Assembly: GCA_030015575.1 (NCBI GenBank)
Contig: CM057347.1
Coordinates: forward strand, 408,488,248 to 408,552,247
DNA length: 64,000 bases
From: Agapanthus africanus
Lineage: Eukaryota > Streptophyta > Magnoliopsida > Asparagales > Amaryllidaceae
Direction: 5' to 3'
In this document: one piece after another, positions 37,211-47,510 of the stretch
Layout: the number at the start of each line of letters is the position of its first letter
Numbering within the stretch: the stretch's first letter is position 1
Made by a program: the position numbers and the translations under genes
The notes under the pieces: model-generated
What the model was told of the DNA's origin: nothing
Database searches by the model: none
Seen by the model: only the letters and a program-made list of their open reading frames with translations

Positions 37211-39415
37211 ATGGCTTCTACTTCTGCGAAATTCTTCAACTGCTCAGACTGCAATTGCGACCAACGCTTTGCCTCGCCAGGAGGTATAGCCTACGGACCC
37301 CAAGCTGCTTCGTTATTCACAATACCGGTGGACCAGGTGACTCAGGCCACTACCGTATTGTTCTTTGGGACTATACTCCCACCAACAAGCTTCGCGACGC
37401 CGATGCTGACAAAGGAAGCTCCTAAGAAGTCGGTCTTTGATCGTCTTACCCCTGCCGCGGCTCCTCTCAACGGGTCGCCCAATATCAGCGCCTCAGTCTT
37501 CTCTAGATTGGGCCAGAAATCCTGTGGACCCATCATGGGGCCTACAATCCCAGAGAAGGCTGTTTCTAAGAAAGTGGCCGGTCCTACTCCCGAAATCGCC
37601 AAGGCGGCTTCCCCGGCCAAAATGTCGGTCCTTACAAGATTGACGGCCCCAGCTCCCGTTCCTTCTACCCAAAGGGCATCGGTCTTTGACAGGCTAACAT
37701 CAGAAGCGACCCCCCACCTACACAGAGGGCAAGATTAAGCTATTCTCACCGCTGAACCAACGCCGTCCGCTCGACACGCTCGACGTCGCCACTGGCGCCG
37801 AGTAAGGAAAGCTGGGGGCAACTCCCCCTCTGGGCTAACTCCATCAGCCCCGATGGCAGAAGTTAATGCTGCTGTTCCAACTGGGAACAGCTTCGAGATG
37901 CTAAATAAGGTGCGAAAGAATTCTCCTACTGCAATGCTAAAGAGGTCTCCTCCCCCACTAAAAAGGGTTGTGGAAATAAAGTCAGAATAGCCCCGATCCC
38001 CTCAATGGCTGTCTTCCAAAATCTATAAGGTTTGGCGGCAGGCCCGAGACTCGATGATCGATCCAAACTTCTCCCGCCAGCACAAGAAGTTGAAAATCCA
38101 ACCGGAAGCCGGACACCAGGCTAAACCACGAAAGGCTGTCTGGACGCCCACCTCAACAGCCCCCTTAACCTCCACTGCTCATAAAAGGAGTAAGCCAGAG
38201 AAGATCCCCCAGCCTGCAACGACAGCTAAAAGCACTGAGCCCAGACGCCCTAAGTCTGGGGGCATGATGGTCCACACCGTATACATGGCGTCAGGAAAAG
38301 AAGACAGCCGTGCGTCCACAGGTCATAGACCGCTTACACGGTCGGTGACCAAAGCTCATGAGCAACAGCAAAAGCTCCAGGAAATGATGAATGCTATGGC
38401 CGCACTTACCGGGCCAAAAGAAAACCCAGAAACGTCCTCAGACGCACGCCAGGAGGAAGAAATCGACGTCGAATTCTTTCGCCGGATACTGGAGAAGAAG
38501 GACAAAGAGGCTGCTGAACAAGCAGCCAACATATAGCTTATGGGCCTTCTCTTCCTAGACATGATAGGAATGATGATCCAGCAGGACCCACTCGCCGAGG
38601 ATCCTCCAATCGTTCTTGAAGAAGACCGAGGAGAAACGTCAAATCCACCACCGGCCCTCTCAACGGCCAAAGAGGAGACAATCTCTAAGGCTGATTTGGT
38701 CGACTATATAGCCCAGCAAATTCGGGTTCATCATGCGACTGAGGCAGCTGGTCAAGTCGTAAAGACAGACCGGCCGTATCCAAGCTGGTATGACCAAATC
38801 AAATACCCGCCGGGCTATACAATACCAAAATTCCACATGTATAAGGGGACCGACAATCCCCATCAACATGTTGCCCAGTTCCGGGCCCTTTGCGGTAACA
38901 CTGGCGGTGATGATAAACTGTTGCTTCGCCAGTTCGTGGGCAGCTTATCAGAAACAGCGTTCGAATGGTATTCAGAACTCCCGAACGATTCTATCAAGAC
39001 GTTCGCTGAAATGGAGCTGCTATTCACTCAGCGATTTGCAAGTGCCAGCGAACGCACTCCAATAACGGCACTGATTAACGCCAGGGTAAAACCAGGCGAA
39101 ACCTGGGTTCAGTATGCTATACGCTGGCGGAATTTGTGGTCGATATGCGAGCAACGCATTGAGGAAGCACCTGCGGTGGGCATGTTCGTGGGAACTCTAG
39201 ACCCTCACGCAACTATCTCCTAGTTTATGATGTTCTTTAAGCCAACCACATTCCAGGCTTTAATCGACAAGTTGGCTCAGATGGACCAGATGGGTCATAG
39301 ACCACCTCCCCCGAAGTCGGAACCTCGGAATGACAAGGGTAAAGGAAGGGCAACCTTCGTCGCGAATGCCCAGCAGCAACCCAACGCCCCGAAGCCGGCA
39401 GATCAATTGGAATAG
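37211..39415 (+). pseudogene. Gag N-terminal region and capsid of element A (several stops, one frame)
   Basis: One reading frame from ATG 37211, interrupted in register by stops at 37736, 37988, 38534, 39221 and 39413. Four 'S-[VF]-x-RL' motifs (SVFDRL, SVFSRL, SVLTRL, SVFDRL) lie in the first 165 codons. An Arg-rich patch and a 'SSKIYKVWRQ' segment follow. The capsid domain is at about 38760-39220, with 'YTIPKF', 'QHVAQF', 'CGNTGGDDKLLLRQFV' and 'LFTQRF'. The capsid matches the Retrotrans_gag family. Several stops can be explained by single transitions. Confidence 0.83.
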
Positions 39416-39439
39416 AGACGCCGGTATTATAATGAGAAG

Positions 39440-42400
39440 ATGAAGCGTCCCTACTCGTTCCCACGAGACAAGACGAAACGGTTATTCGAGCTGGCAGTAC
39501 GTAACGGACTTATAAACCTACCAAATCCAAGGCGACCGCCGCAACCCACTGAGGTGAATAACCCTAACTATTGCCCTTACCATCAAACGGTAAGTCATCG
39601 GATTGAAGATTGCTTCATCTTCAAAGGATGGATTGAAGATCAATACCTCCAGGGGAAGTTTGTACTGTCCGAAAAGTGGAAGGTGAACCCACCACAACCG
39701 CATACTCCTAAGAAAGCAGATACACCAGGGGCAACCTGCTCCTTTATTGAAGAAGCTCCATGGGAGGTCGTGCTATCAACTAAAACCAAAAGAATGCTGA
39801 GAGACCTTCATGCGTGCCCTGCGATCGAATGGAAGGACCCTCTTGAACCTCAAATTATCGAAGGGATGTTGAAGCCCCGCCCAACTACGAAGACTCGCGA
39901 TAAGGGCCTAAATACTCACGCCCAGCCGTCAAAATCTTCGAAGAAAAAGAAGAAGAAATCCAAGAAGCCCGTGAAGCTTGGAGACGAGCACACGAACTTG
40001 CAGAAGCAAATCGACGCGCTGGAAGAGTACAATCAAAAGGCGCGAACTCCTGTCACACTGCAAGAGTTCCTCAACCACATCTTTCAAGAGGGAGATGATA
40101 GAGAGAGTTCGTCGGATGAATCCGAGGGATATGTGGCGAATTGTAACGTTATCCCCCACCCGTTTACCGACGATGAAAAGACTCCTGGCACTAAGAAGCT
40201 GGGGACAGAGCCTGAACCAGAGCGTGCGTGGCCAACAGATGAAATGATCAACGCCTTTCTAGACGAGATTCGTCTAAAGAGTAAAGCGGATCAGGAACGT
40301 GAGATGGCCGCATCGGAAGGAGCCAAATGCAGGCGACTGAACGAAAGAGTTGAACTACCCCCGCCAGATCGAAAGGCATCCGAAGTAGACAAGAAGATAT
40401 TCAAGACGAGGAAAAGGTGTGCCAAAGCCATGTCAATGGGAATGAAGCTACCACCCTCGGAAGGAAACGCGCTCGATGGGGTGGAGAGGCACCCTGATTA
40501 TTGCGCATATCATCGGAAAATTTCACACCCCATGGAGGAGTGCGACGCCTTTAAGATATGGTGGCAAGGATATGTTGCTCATCGGCAACATTTTAAGCGC
40601 ATGAAACGCAAGATCCGTCGGGAACGAAGAAGTACTGTCGATGGGCACAACAGAACTACTGGCAAATGTTACATGGTTAATGCCAGAGGGTTACAAATTC
40701 TCACCTTCGGGAGCGACTCTGATGAAGAAATGGCTCTGGGCCCTCTCTTTAAAGAATTCATTTTAGGGAAAGAGGAGAAATCGGAGGCCTGCGAGAACAT
40801 TCAGCTGCGCAATCGCACGTTCCCAGAAAAGAATCTCGGGCCTGCGAGTAGAAAAGATAAGGGAAAGGAAAAGGTCACTGAGGATATCACTTTAGATGAC
40901 CAGGTCATGAAAGAACTGACTACCAAAGACCCTTCCAGGAAGGGTAAGGTAGACTACAATATCCTAGCGCACCTAAGGAAGCTACCTTCTCAGCTTAGCA
41001 TTCTCGATGCCCTCCTATTATCAAAAGAAGTGCGAGACTCACTAATTAAGGCGTTACAAGAACCTGAGCAATTCCAAGCCTTCCTTGCCACTGAAAGGAT
41101 GAAGGATGAACTGGAGGAAGTGCATACGGCCGATATCACTTTCGGTGACGAAGACCTCCTTCTCGGGACGTGCGACCACAACCGTCCCCTACATATCTCT
41201 AGATACTGCCATGATATCAAGATAGGCAAGATCCTGGTGGATAATGGATCCTCCGTCAATCTCCTTAATGTTTGGGTGTTGAAAGAAATCTGCATGAGTG
41301 TGCAACACCTCGCTCGTGACAAAATTACTATCTCCGGTTTCGACTCACAATCGTCACGGACTCTCGGATCCGTGATACTAACACTACGCTTTGGACTTCT
41401 CGTCACACACATCAAATTCCATGTCATTGATGCCAAGACCTGCTACAACGCCTTGCTCGGTCGTCCTTGGCTACACGAGTACAACATCATCCCTTCTACA
41501 CAACATCAGTGTATGAAGTACTTTAAGGATGGTTTCGAGTATACCGTAACAGGTGGGTTGAACCCATTTTCCGTGAACGAAGTCCGCAAATACGAAGATG
41601 CGAAGTACTTTTTGCCAGATTTCGAGGATACAGAAAGGTGTCGCAACCCGGAGAACAAAGCCGCCTCCACCATCCCTGTTTTCGGGAGCGATACCGAAGA
41701 AGAGGAAGAGATGGTTTATGCCGGGCCATCTCAACGCAACAACCTGGAGACGTCCGCCCCCATGTTGGTTTTCGGAAGTGATTCAGAAGATGAGGTTAAT
41801 GCCGTGTTCTCCAATCGGCTGTCAATACAAGCACCCCCTAGCGATGATCATAGTTTGCAAATCACCATGGTACCGCGAGAACACTACAAGGATCTCGACA
41901 CACTTCAAGCTCACAATGTGCAGGACCTGCAAACACTTTACGTCCCTCCCAGGCAAAGGGGTGAGAAGGTAATCCTATTCTACCGATCCTCAGAGTCGAA
42001 AATAGAGAAAGAGATCTGGCATGGCGCGGATGCTACACTCGACAGGCTCCAACCCATCCGTTTGATCAGATATTACACAAATGGATTAAAAAGGCTATTG
42101 AAGCGCCAAGGAGTACCCTTAAAACAGACTGTTCGACAGGCTCGGTTCTACAACAGGATTTGGGATGTCCCTGGGACTCAACGCAATTTGCCCAACGGGA
42201 AAATGGAAACACTTGGGCTTGGATACGCGAGAACCGGAAAACGGGAACGGGCCCACAGTAGCTACACTATATATACCTTTGATGAAGAAGAGGACGCCCT
42301 GTCAGGAAATGCCAACCCCTCATCAATACTAGACCCCGCGATTGAAGTGCCGAGTCCGTCGTTTGAAGAACGAATGGACAAGCCTATCAGGAAAGTAGGT

Positions 42401-42580
42401 CAGAAAGCTCGGGAAGACCACAACAGCGAGATGGCCATCTACGAGAAGGCTAGGACGCAACGTCTGTTTCAACAGGCTGCAAAAGACAAAGATGCTCATC
42501 CCTGTCAACCCGTTGTACGAAAGGCCCGATGCAGAGGCAGAAATGAATCAAGAAGCGGAAAGGGGAGCCGACGACAATGA
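39440..42580 (+). CDS. Gag C-terminus, two CHHC zinc knuckles and aspartic protease, element A
   Basis: 1046-codon open stretch in the same frame as the upstream capsid. The first CHHC knuckle ('CPYHQTVSHRIEDC') is near residue 49 and a Lys-rich linker is near 165. A second knuckle ('CAYHRKISHPMEEC') is near residue 355. Both keep the 2-4-4 spacing of retroviral CCHC knuckles, with His in place of the second Cys. The protease has catalytic D-N-G-S-S near residue 602 (about 41242) and LLGRPWLHEY near 674. Acidic 'FGSD(T/S)(D/E)' repeats follow, like those in C. The C-terminal part includes the 'QTLYVP...ILFYRS' segment that in C lies after its TGA. Ends at TGA 42578-42580; the frame continues into pol. 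Confidence 0.85.
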   Translation: MKRPYSFPRDKTKRLFELAVRNGLINLPNPRRPPQPTEVNNPNYCPYHQTVSHRIEDCFIFKGWIEDQYLQGKFVLSEKWKVNPPQPHTPKKADTPGATCSFIEEAPWEVVLSTKTKRMLRDLHACPAIEWKDPLEPQIIEGMLKPRPTTKTRDKGLNTHAQPSKSSKKKKKKSKKPVKLGDEHTNLQKQIDALEEYNQKARTPVTLQEFLNHIFQEGDDRESSSDESEGYVANCNVIPHPFTDDEKTPGTKKLGTEPEPERAWPTDEMINAFLDEIRLKSKADQEREMAASEGAKCRRLNERVELPPPDRKASEVDKKIFKTRKRCAKAMSMGMKLPPSEGNALDGVERHPDYCAYHRKISHPMEECDAFKIWWQGYVAHRQHFKRMKRKIRRERRSTVDGHNRTTGKCYMVNARGLQILTFGSDSDEEMALGPLFKEFILGKEEKSEACENIQLRNRTFPEKNLGPASRKDKGKEKVTEDITLDDQVMKELTTKDPSRKGKVDYNILAHLRKLPSQLSILDALLLSKEVRDSLIKALQEPEQFQAFLATERMKDELEEVHTADITFGDEDLLLGTCDHNRPLHISRYCHDIKIGKILVDNGSSVNLLNVWVLKEICMSVQHLARDKITISGFDSQSSRTLGSVILTLRFGLLVTHIKFHVIDAKTCYNALLGRPWLHEYNIIPSTQHQCMKYFKDGFEYTVTGGLNPFSVNEVRKYEDAKYFLPDFEDTERCRNPENKAASTIPVFGSDTEEEEEMVYAGPSQRNNLETSAPMLVFGSDSEDEVNAVFSNRLSIQAPPSDDHSLQITMVPREHYKDLDTLQAHNVQDLQTLYVPPRQRGEKVILFYRSSESKIEKEIWHGADATLDRLQPIRLIRYYTNGLKRLLKRQGVPLKQTVRQARFYNRIWDVPGTQRNLPNGKMETLGLGYARTGKRERAHSSYTIYTFDEEEDALSGNANPSSILDPAIEVPSPSFEERMDKPIRKVGQKAREDHNSEMAIYEKARTQRLFQQAAKDKDAHPCQPVVRKARCRGRNESRSGKGSRRQ

Positions 42581-42610
42581 CGCAGGATTAGAGAGTTACG
42601 TGATCGGGTA

Positions 42611-44977
42611 TTGCGCGGCTCGGATTTGTCCCTCATGAAGAAGATGAGTCGAGTGTACTTCTTCCCTCGAGACAAGACGGAGAGATTGCTCAAGCTCGCT
42701 ATAAAACATCGAATGATCGCGCTTCCAGAGTCTAAGCACCCTGAGCAAGCTAACAGGGCTTCTCATCTGAGCTATTGCTCTTATCACCGAGCCATAGGAC
42801 ATCCTACCGAAGACTGCTTCACCTTCAAGAACTGGGTCGAGGACCAGTACCAACAGGGCAGATTCGCTTTATCCGACGGCTGGAGGGTAACGCCGCCACA
42901 AAAGCACGAACCCAAAGCCGCAAAAGCAAAACCAGATCCACCTCAGTCCTGGAAGCGGATTCGCACCTGTTATACGATTACGATATTAAAAGAAGAGCCC
43001 GAGAACATGGATGACCTTCCCTGGTGCTTTGGGAACAGCGATGATGAGGTGGTCTCAGAATTTCCGCCAGCTCCAAAAGAACCGGAAGACGGCATACATA
43101 CTACTGCAGATAACCTCAAGAAGATTGAGTTGGGATCGGCAGATGACCCGCGACCGACATTTGTCAGCGAGCTGCTATCTGAAGAAAGGGTGGCCGCGTT
43201 AAAGAACGTGCTTCTGCGGCATAAAGACTGCTTCGCATGGAACTACTCCGAGATGCCAGGATTAGATCCGGAGATTGTTGTGCATAAATTAGCAATATCC
43301 CCAAATGTCAAGACGGTCAAGCAGGCGCCAAGAAGGATGCGACTCGAGCTTGAAATGAGCATCAATGCCGAAGTCAAGAAGCTGATCGATTCTGGATTTA
43401 TCCAAGAAGTCCAGTATCCCGACTGGATCGCCAATATCGTCCCGGTAATGAAGAAAAATGGGACGGTACACATATGCGTGGATTTCAGGGATCTCAATAA
43501 AGCCTGCCCGAAGGACGATTTCCCAGTACCAGTAACCGAGCTAATGATAGATAACACGTCCACCCACGAGGTTTTCTCCTTTATGGACGGTTCATCAGGG
43601 TACAATCAGATAAAGATGCATCCCGAAGACCAGAAGCACACCGCTTTCCGGACCCCTTTGGGCATATTCTGCTACAAGGTTATGCCCTTTGGCCTAAAGA
43701 ACGCTGGCGCTACATATCAAAGGGCCATGACAAAAATCTTCGACGACCTCATACATGACATCGTCGAGTTCTATATCGATGACCTTGTAGTAAAGAGCAT
43801 GTCATACGAAGAGCATTTGAAGCATCTGGAGACTGTATTTCAACGCCTTCGGCAATATAATTTGAAGTTGAATCCCCTCAAATGCGCGTTTGGAGTCTCC
43901 TCGGGTAAATTCTTGGGATTCATCATCCGACATCGAGGTATCGAAATAGATCCATCTAAGATCAAGGCGATCACAGAAATGCCTTCGCCAAGAACCCTCA
44001 AACAGTTGCGGTCTCTCCAAAGGAAGCTCGCATACATCCGGCGCTTTATCGCCAATCTTTCAGGAAAATGCCGTCCTTACAGCCATCTGATGAAGAAGGG
44101 AACTCCATTCGTTTGGGATCACAAATGCCAAGGTGCACTAGACGAGATCAAGCAGTACCTGCAGAACCCTCCAGTGTTGGCTGCGCCGGTCAAGGGAAAA
44201 CCCCTCATTCTTTATACAACCGCCCTCGAAGGTTCCTTAGGCGCATTATGGGCACAAGAGAACGATCAAGGGAAAGAGAGAGTACTCTACTACTTAAGTC
44301 GAGTTCTGCTGGGGGCAGAAAAAAACTACTCTCCCATTGAAAAACACTGCTTGGCGTTAATCTTCGCGATAACAAAACTCAGGCACTATGCGTTGGCGCA
44401 CGAAGTCCGTCTCATTTCGAAGGTGGACCCTCTTAAATATTTGATGTCAAAGGCTATATTGACGGGTCGACTCGCTAAATGGGCTCTACTCCTGATGGAG
44501 TTCTCAATAACGTATCGACCTCTTAAGGCAGTGAAAGGCCAGGCCATTGCCGACTTCCTCGCTGAGCATCCAGTACCTGCTGGTTCTCCTCTGAACTGCG
44601 ATTTGCCGGACGAACATGCATTCGACGCGATCGGCGACGGCGATACCCGATGGGAACTCTATTTTGACGGGGCATCTTCCATGAAGAAGCGCAAACAATG
44701 TACCCTCATAATCAAATCGGGAGTAGGCATCATCTTTTTAACTCCACAAGGAGGGATAATGCGCCTCGCCTTCTCCTTAACAGAGCCGAGGACAAACAAT
44801 GAAGATGAATACGAAGCTCTGATAGCAGGCCTCGAGATCGCCATCGACATGGGAATTGAAGACCTCCTTATATACGGGGATTCTCAACTGGTCGTTAGTC
44901 AAGTAAATGGTGACTACCAAACGTGCAAACCAGAGTTGGTGAAGTACGGCGAAAAGGTGCAACAACTATTGACCTAA
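42611..44977 (+). CDS. Third CHHC knuckle - reverse transcriptase - RNase H - second RNase H, element A
   Basis: 788 codons, in frame with the gag-protease ORF. Near residue 55 there is a third CHHC knuckle ('CSYHRAIGHPTEDC') with the same flanks ('FPRDKTERL' before, 'FKNWVEDQY' after) as the first one in gag. RT follows with 'DFRDLNKACPKDDFP' and YIDD near residue 388. The tether region is next, then the second RNase H with YFDGA (~683) and YGDSQLV (~756). The ORF ends in TAA at 44975-44977, a position where B has Gln, so this stop probably arose by a C-to-T change. Confidence 0.88.
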   Translation: MRGSDLSLMKKMSRVYFFPRDKTERLLKLAIKHRMIALPESKHPEQANRASHLSYCSYHRAIGHPTEDCFTFKNWVEDQYQQGRFALSDGWRVTPPQKHEPKAAKAKPDPPQSWKRIRTCYTITILKEEPENMDDLPWCFGNSDDEVVSEFPPAPKEPEDGIHTTADNLKKIELGSADDPRPTFVSELLSEERVAALKNVLLRHKDCFAWNYSEMPGLDPEIVVHKLAISPNVKTVKQAPRRMRLELEMSINAEVKKLIDSGFIQEVQYPDWIANIVPVMKKNGTVHICVDFRDLNKACPKDDFPVPVTELMIDNTSTHEVFSFMDGSSGYNQIKMHPEDQKHTAFRTPLGIFCYKVMPFGLKNAGATYQRAMTKIFDDLIHDIVEFYIDDLVVKSMSYEEHLKHLETVFQRLRQYNLKLNPLKCAFGVSSGKFLGFIIRHRGIEIDPSKIKAITEMPSPRTLKQLRSLQRKLAYIRRFIANLSGKCRPYSHLMKKGTPFVWDHKCQGALDEIKQYLQNPPVLAAPVKGKPLILYTTALEGSLGALWAQENDQGKERVLYYLSRVLLGAEKNYSPIEKHCLALIFAITKLRHYALAHEVRLISKVDPLKYLMSKAILTGRLAKWALLLMEFSITYRPLKAVKGQAIADFLAEHPVPAGSPLNCDLPDEHAFDAIGDGDTRWELYFDGASSMKKRKQCTLIIKSGVGIIFLTPQGGIMRLAFSLTEPRTNNEDEYEALIAGLEIAIDMGIEDLLIYGDSQLVVSQVNGDYQTCKPELVKYGEKVQQLLT

Positions 44978-46455
44978 ATTCGCTCCTATACTTTGGAGAA
45001 CATACCACGCGCGGAAATAGCAAAGCGGACGTGTTAGCTAAGCTCGCTAAAGAATTGGCTGACGAGAACCTCGATGACGTTAAAATCATGGTACAAAGCC
45101 GTCGAGTGCTCTCCCCAACAGAAATATCTCCGGAATCATACGAAGAAAAGGGAGCGACTAAGCAGACGACCTGACAAATAAAAGACCATGAGAAGGCCGA
45201 GGACTGGAGGGAAGTCTTCATAGACTATTTTAAGTCCCACCGAATGCCCGAAGAAGCGTCCTCAAAACATCAGCTCATGAAACGAGCTCTATCTTTCGCT
45301 TTCGTCAACGATACTCTATACAAGAGATCGTTTGATTCTCTGTGGCTGGGATGCTTAGGACCTGACGAAGCAGAAAGAGTCGTTCAGGAAGTTCACGATG
45401 GACTCTGCGGTTCTCACCAAGTAGGTCCGAAAATGAAATTGAAGATCAAACGGATGGGTTATTACTGGCCCACGATGATCCAAGACTGTCTCGAGTATGC
45501 GAAGCGGTGCCACTCGTGCCAGATTCATGGAGACTTTATCCACCAACATCCGAATCCACTACACCCAACGGTGGCTAGCTGGCCATTCGAAATGTGGGGG
45601 ACTGACATAGTCGGCCCCATCGAGCCAGCATCGTCTCGGGGACATCGTTTCATCCTGGCGACAACTGATTACTTCTCCAAATAGGCAGAAGCAGTACCGC
45701 TGAGGGAAGTGAAGACGGAGAATATCCTCCACTTCTTCAAGACGCACGTCATCTATCGGTTTGGAACCCCACGACGGATTATCTCCGATAACGGGCCAGC
45801 CTACAGAAGCCATAAGATTAGCCGCTTCGCGCAGCAGCATAATATAGACTGGAGATATTCTTCAGTTTACAATCCACGAGCTAATAGTCTGGCCGAGGCC
45901 TTCAATAAGACCTTGACAAAGATCATAAAAAAGATGGTGTCTCGAAATAAGAAAGACTGGCACGAGAGGCTGCAAGAGGCCCTTTGGGCCTATCGAACTA
46001 CATTCAAGACGGCCACGAACACAACGCCGTACGCGTTGGTATTTAGGACGGAAGCAGTACTCCCCCTCGAGATAGAGTTACCCTCTCTACGAGTGGCGGT
46101 CCACTACAAGCTGACGGACGAAGAAAATGCTCACCTTCGGCTCGAGGAACTTGATGCCCTCGATGAAACCCGGCTCATAGCGCAACAAAATCTAGAGGCC
46201 TACAAAGCCAGGATGACGCGCTCATACGAAAGATTGACCAGGCCACGGACATTCCGCCAAGGCAAACTCGTGCTAGTAGTCAAAAGACCTATGATTCCCA
46301 ATCGTGCCAAGCGGGGAAAATTTGAGCCGAACTATGAAGGCCGGTACATTATAGACAAGGTCTACCAGGGTGGAGCCTATCTACTCATGGACATGCACGG
46401 TGAGAGGCCTTTCAGGCCAATGAACGGCCGCTTCTTAAAGAAATACTATGCTTAG
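44978..46455 (+). pseudogene. End of RNase H and integrase of element A (stops and a frameshift)
   Basis: After the TAA at 44975 the RNase H end is recognisable. A one-base loss near 45015 shifts the frame, which then reads 'NSKADVLAKLAKELADENL'. Further stops are TGA 45172-45174 and TAG 45682-45684 (Trp in relatives). Integrase: HHCC module at about 45391-45530, WGTD at 45597-45608, ISDNG at about 45781-45795, the Glu in 'SLAEAF' near 45892, and a C-terminal module reading 'YEGRYIIDKVY' where C has WEGPY. Catalytic residues are intact, unlike in B. Ends at 46455. Confidence 0.84.
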
Positions 46456-46850
46456 CGAGCCACGGCCTGGGTCAATGATAGATGACGACGACTATGTCCG
46501 TTCGCTATCTTCCTAAGCTCAGACCTCATAAGCAGTAGCCGACCTTCCCCTTAACAGCGGACCGAAATGTCCTTAAACTAATAATGGACCGAAATGTCCT
46601 TAAACTAACGAGGGACCGAAACGTCCTTAAACTATTGACGGACCGAAACGTCTTTAAACTAACGATGGACCGAAACGTCCTTAAACTATCGACGGACCGA
46701 AATGTCCTTAAACTAACAATGGACCGAAACGTCCCTAAACTACTACCGCAGCATCCTTAGGCTGACGAGATGAATAAAAAAAAAGGGAGAAAAAGAAAAA
46801 TATATAAAAAAATGATGATAAGAAAACGGTATGTCCATAAGCAAAATGGG
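46456..46850 (+). repeat. GGAC-N6-GTCC array and spacer, element A
   Basis: From about 46558 to 46745 seven or eight units of ~25 bp, 'GGACcgaaacGTCCttaaactaacgat', with constant GGAC/GTCC arms. The remainder is A-rich spacer. Confidence 0.7.
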
Positions 46851-46938
46851 CACGGATGAAAACCCGAAAGGGCTCCGTGAGTAAAAACAGCAGGACTACC
46901 GGCGAGTGTTTGTGAAAACCCGAAAGGGCGCAACCTCG
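46851..46938 (+). other. Paired GAAA-capped hairpins of element A
   Basis: CCCGAAAGGG at 46863-46872 inside CACGGA/TCCGTG (46851-46856/46874-46879), and CCCGAAAGGG at 46919-46928 inside CGAG/CTCG (46903/46935). On the genomic-RNA strand these are GNRA tetraloops. Conserved with B and C. Confidence 0.72.
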
Positions 46939-46949
46939 TTAAAAGACGC

Positions 46950-47164
46950 TTATAGGGTCCTCTCGACCTTGTAAGGAGAAACCACCCGCGTGAGATCCTT
47001 ACGACTCACAAAGGAGCAACACACTTAGGGATCCCCACGATTCCTAAGGAGAAAATACACTTGCGAGATCCTCACGACTCGTAAGGAGAATTCTCTTATG
47101 GGACCCTCACGGCTCATAAGACTTGAAAGTCTTAAGTTACAGAAACCTAAACCTGTTCTTAAGC
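46950..47164 (+). other. Six-hairpin cassette 1 of element A
   Basis: Element-sense orientation: five short hairpins with loops such as 'atcctcacga' and arms TTGTAA, GTGAG/CTCAC, TTAGGGAT/ATTCCTAA, TTGCGAG/CTCGTAA and TTATGGG/CTCATAA. Then the long stem CTTAAGTTACAG ... CTGTTCTTAAG (47117-47155). Spacers read 'ggagaaaatacac'. Confidence 0.7.
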
Positions 47165-47212
47165 AAATCCCCCACAACCTTCGATACTGCCCTACAAGTG
47201 GCTCAATACTGA

Positions 47213-47236
47213 CCCTTGTATACAATCCACGGGCGC
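47213..47236 (+). other. Recurrent motif, element A 3' region (copy 1)
   Basis: 'GTATACAATCCACGGGC' at about 47218-47234, the inverse reading of the motif in B and C as expected from A's opposite orientation. Confidence 0.62.
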
Positions 47237-47301
47237 AAATAAACATTTCCCCAGCAAAGTCCCACCCGTGACTAGGGATATGTCCATATGATGAGCAACC
47301 C

Positions 47302-47510
47302 TGGTAGGTCCTCTTGACCTATAAAGAGAAAACCCTCTTGTAGGATCCTTATGACTTACAGAGGAACATACACTTAGGGATCCTCACGATTCCTAGGGAG
47401 AAAATACACCTGCAAGATCCTCACGACTTGTAGGGAGAAATACCTTTGTGAGACCCTTACGGCTCATGAAGTCAAAAGCCTTGGTCGACAGGACCCTTAA
47501 CCCTGTTTAC
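47302..47510 (+). other. Six-hairpin cassette 2 of element A
   Basis: Five short hairpins with 'atccttatga' / 'atcctcacga' loops, then the lead stem TTGGTCGACAGG ... CCTGTTTACTAA (about 47480-47513). The 45-nt 'ggcaaatgatgattcgctcc' block follows at about 47540. Confidence 0.68.
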
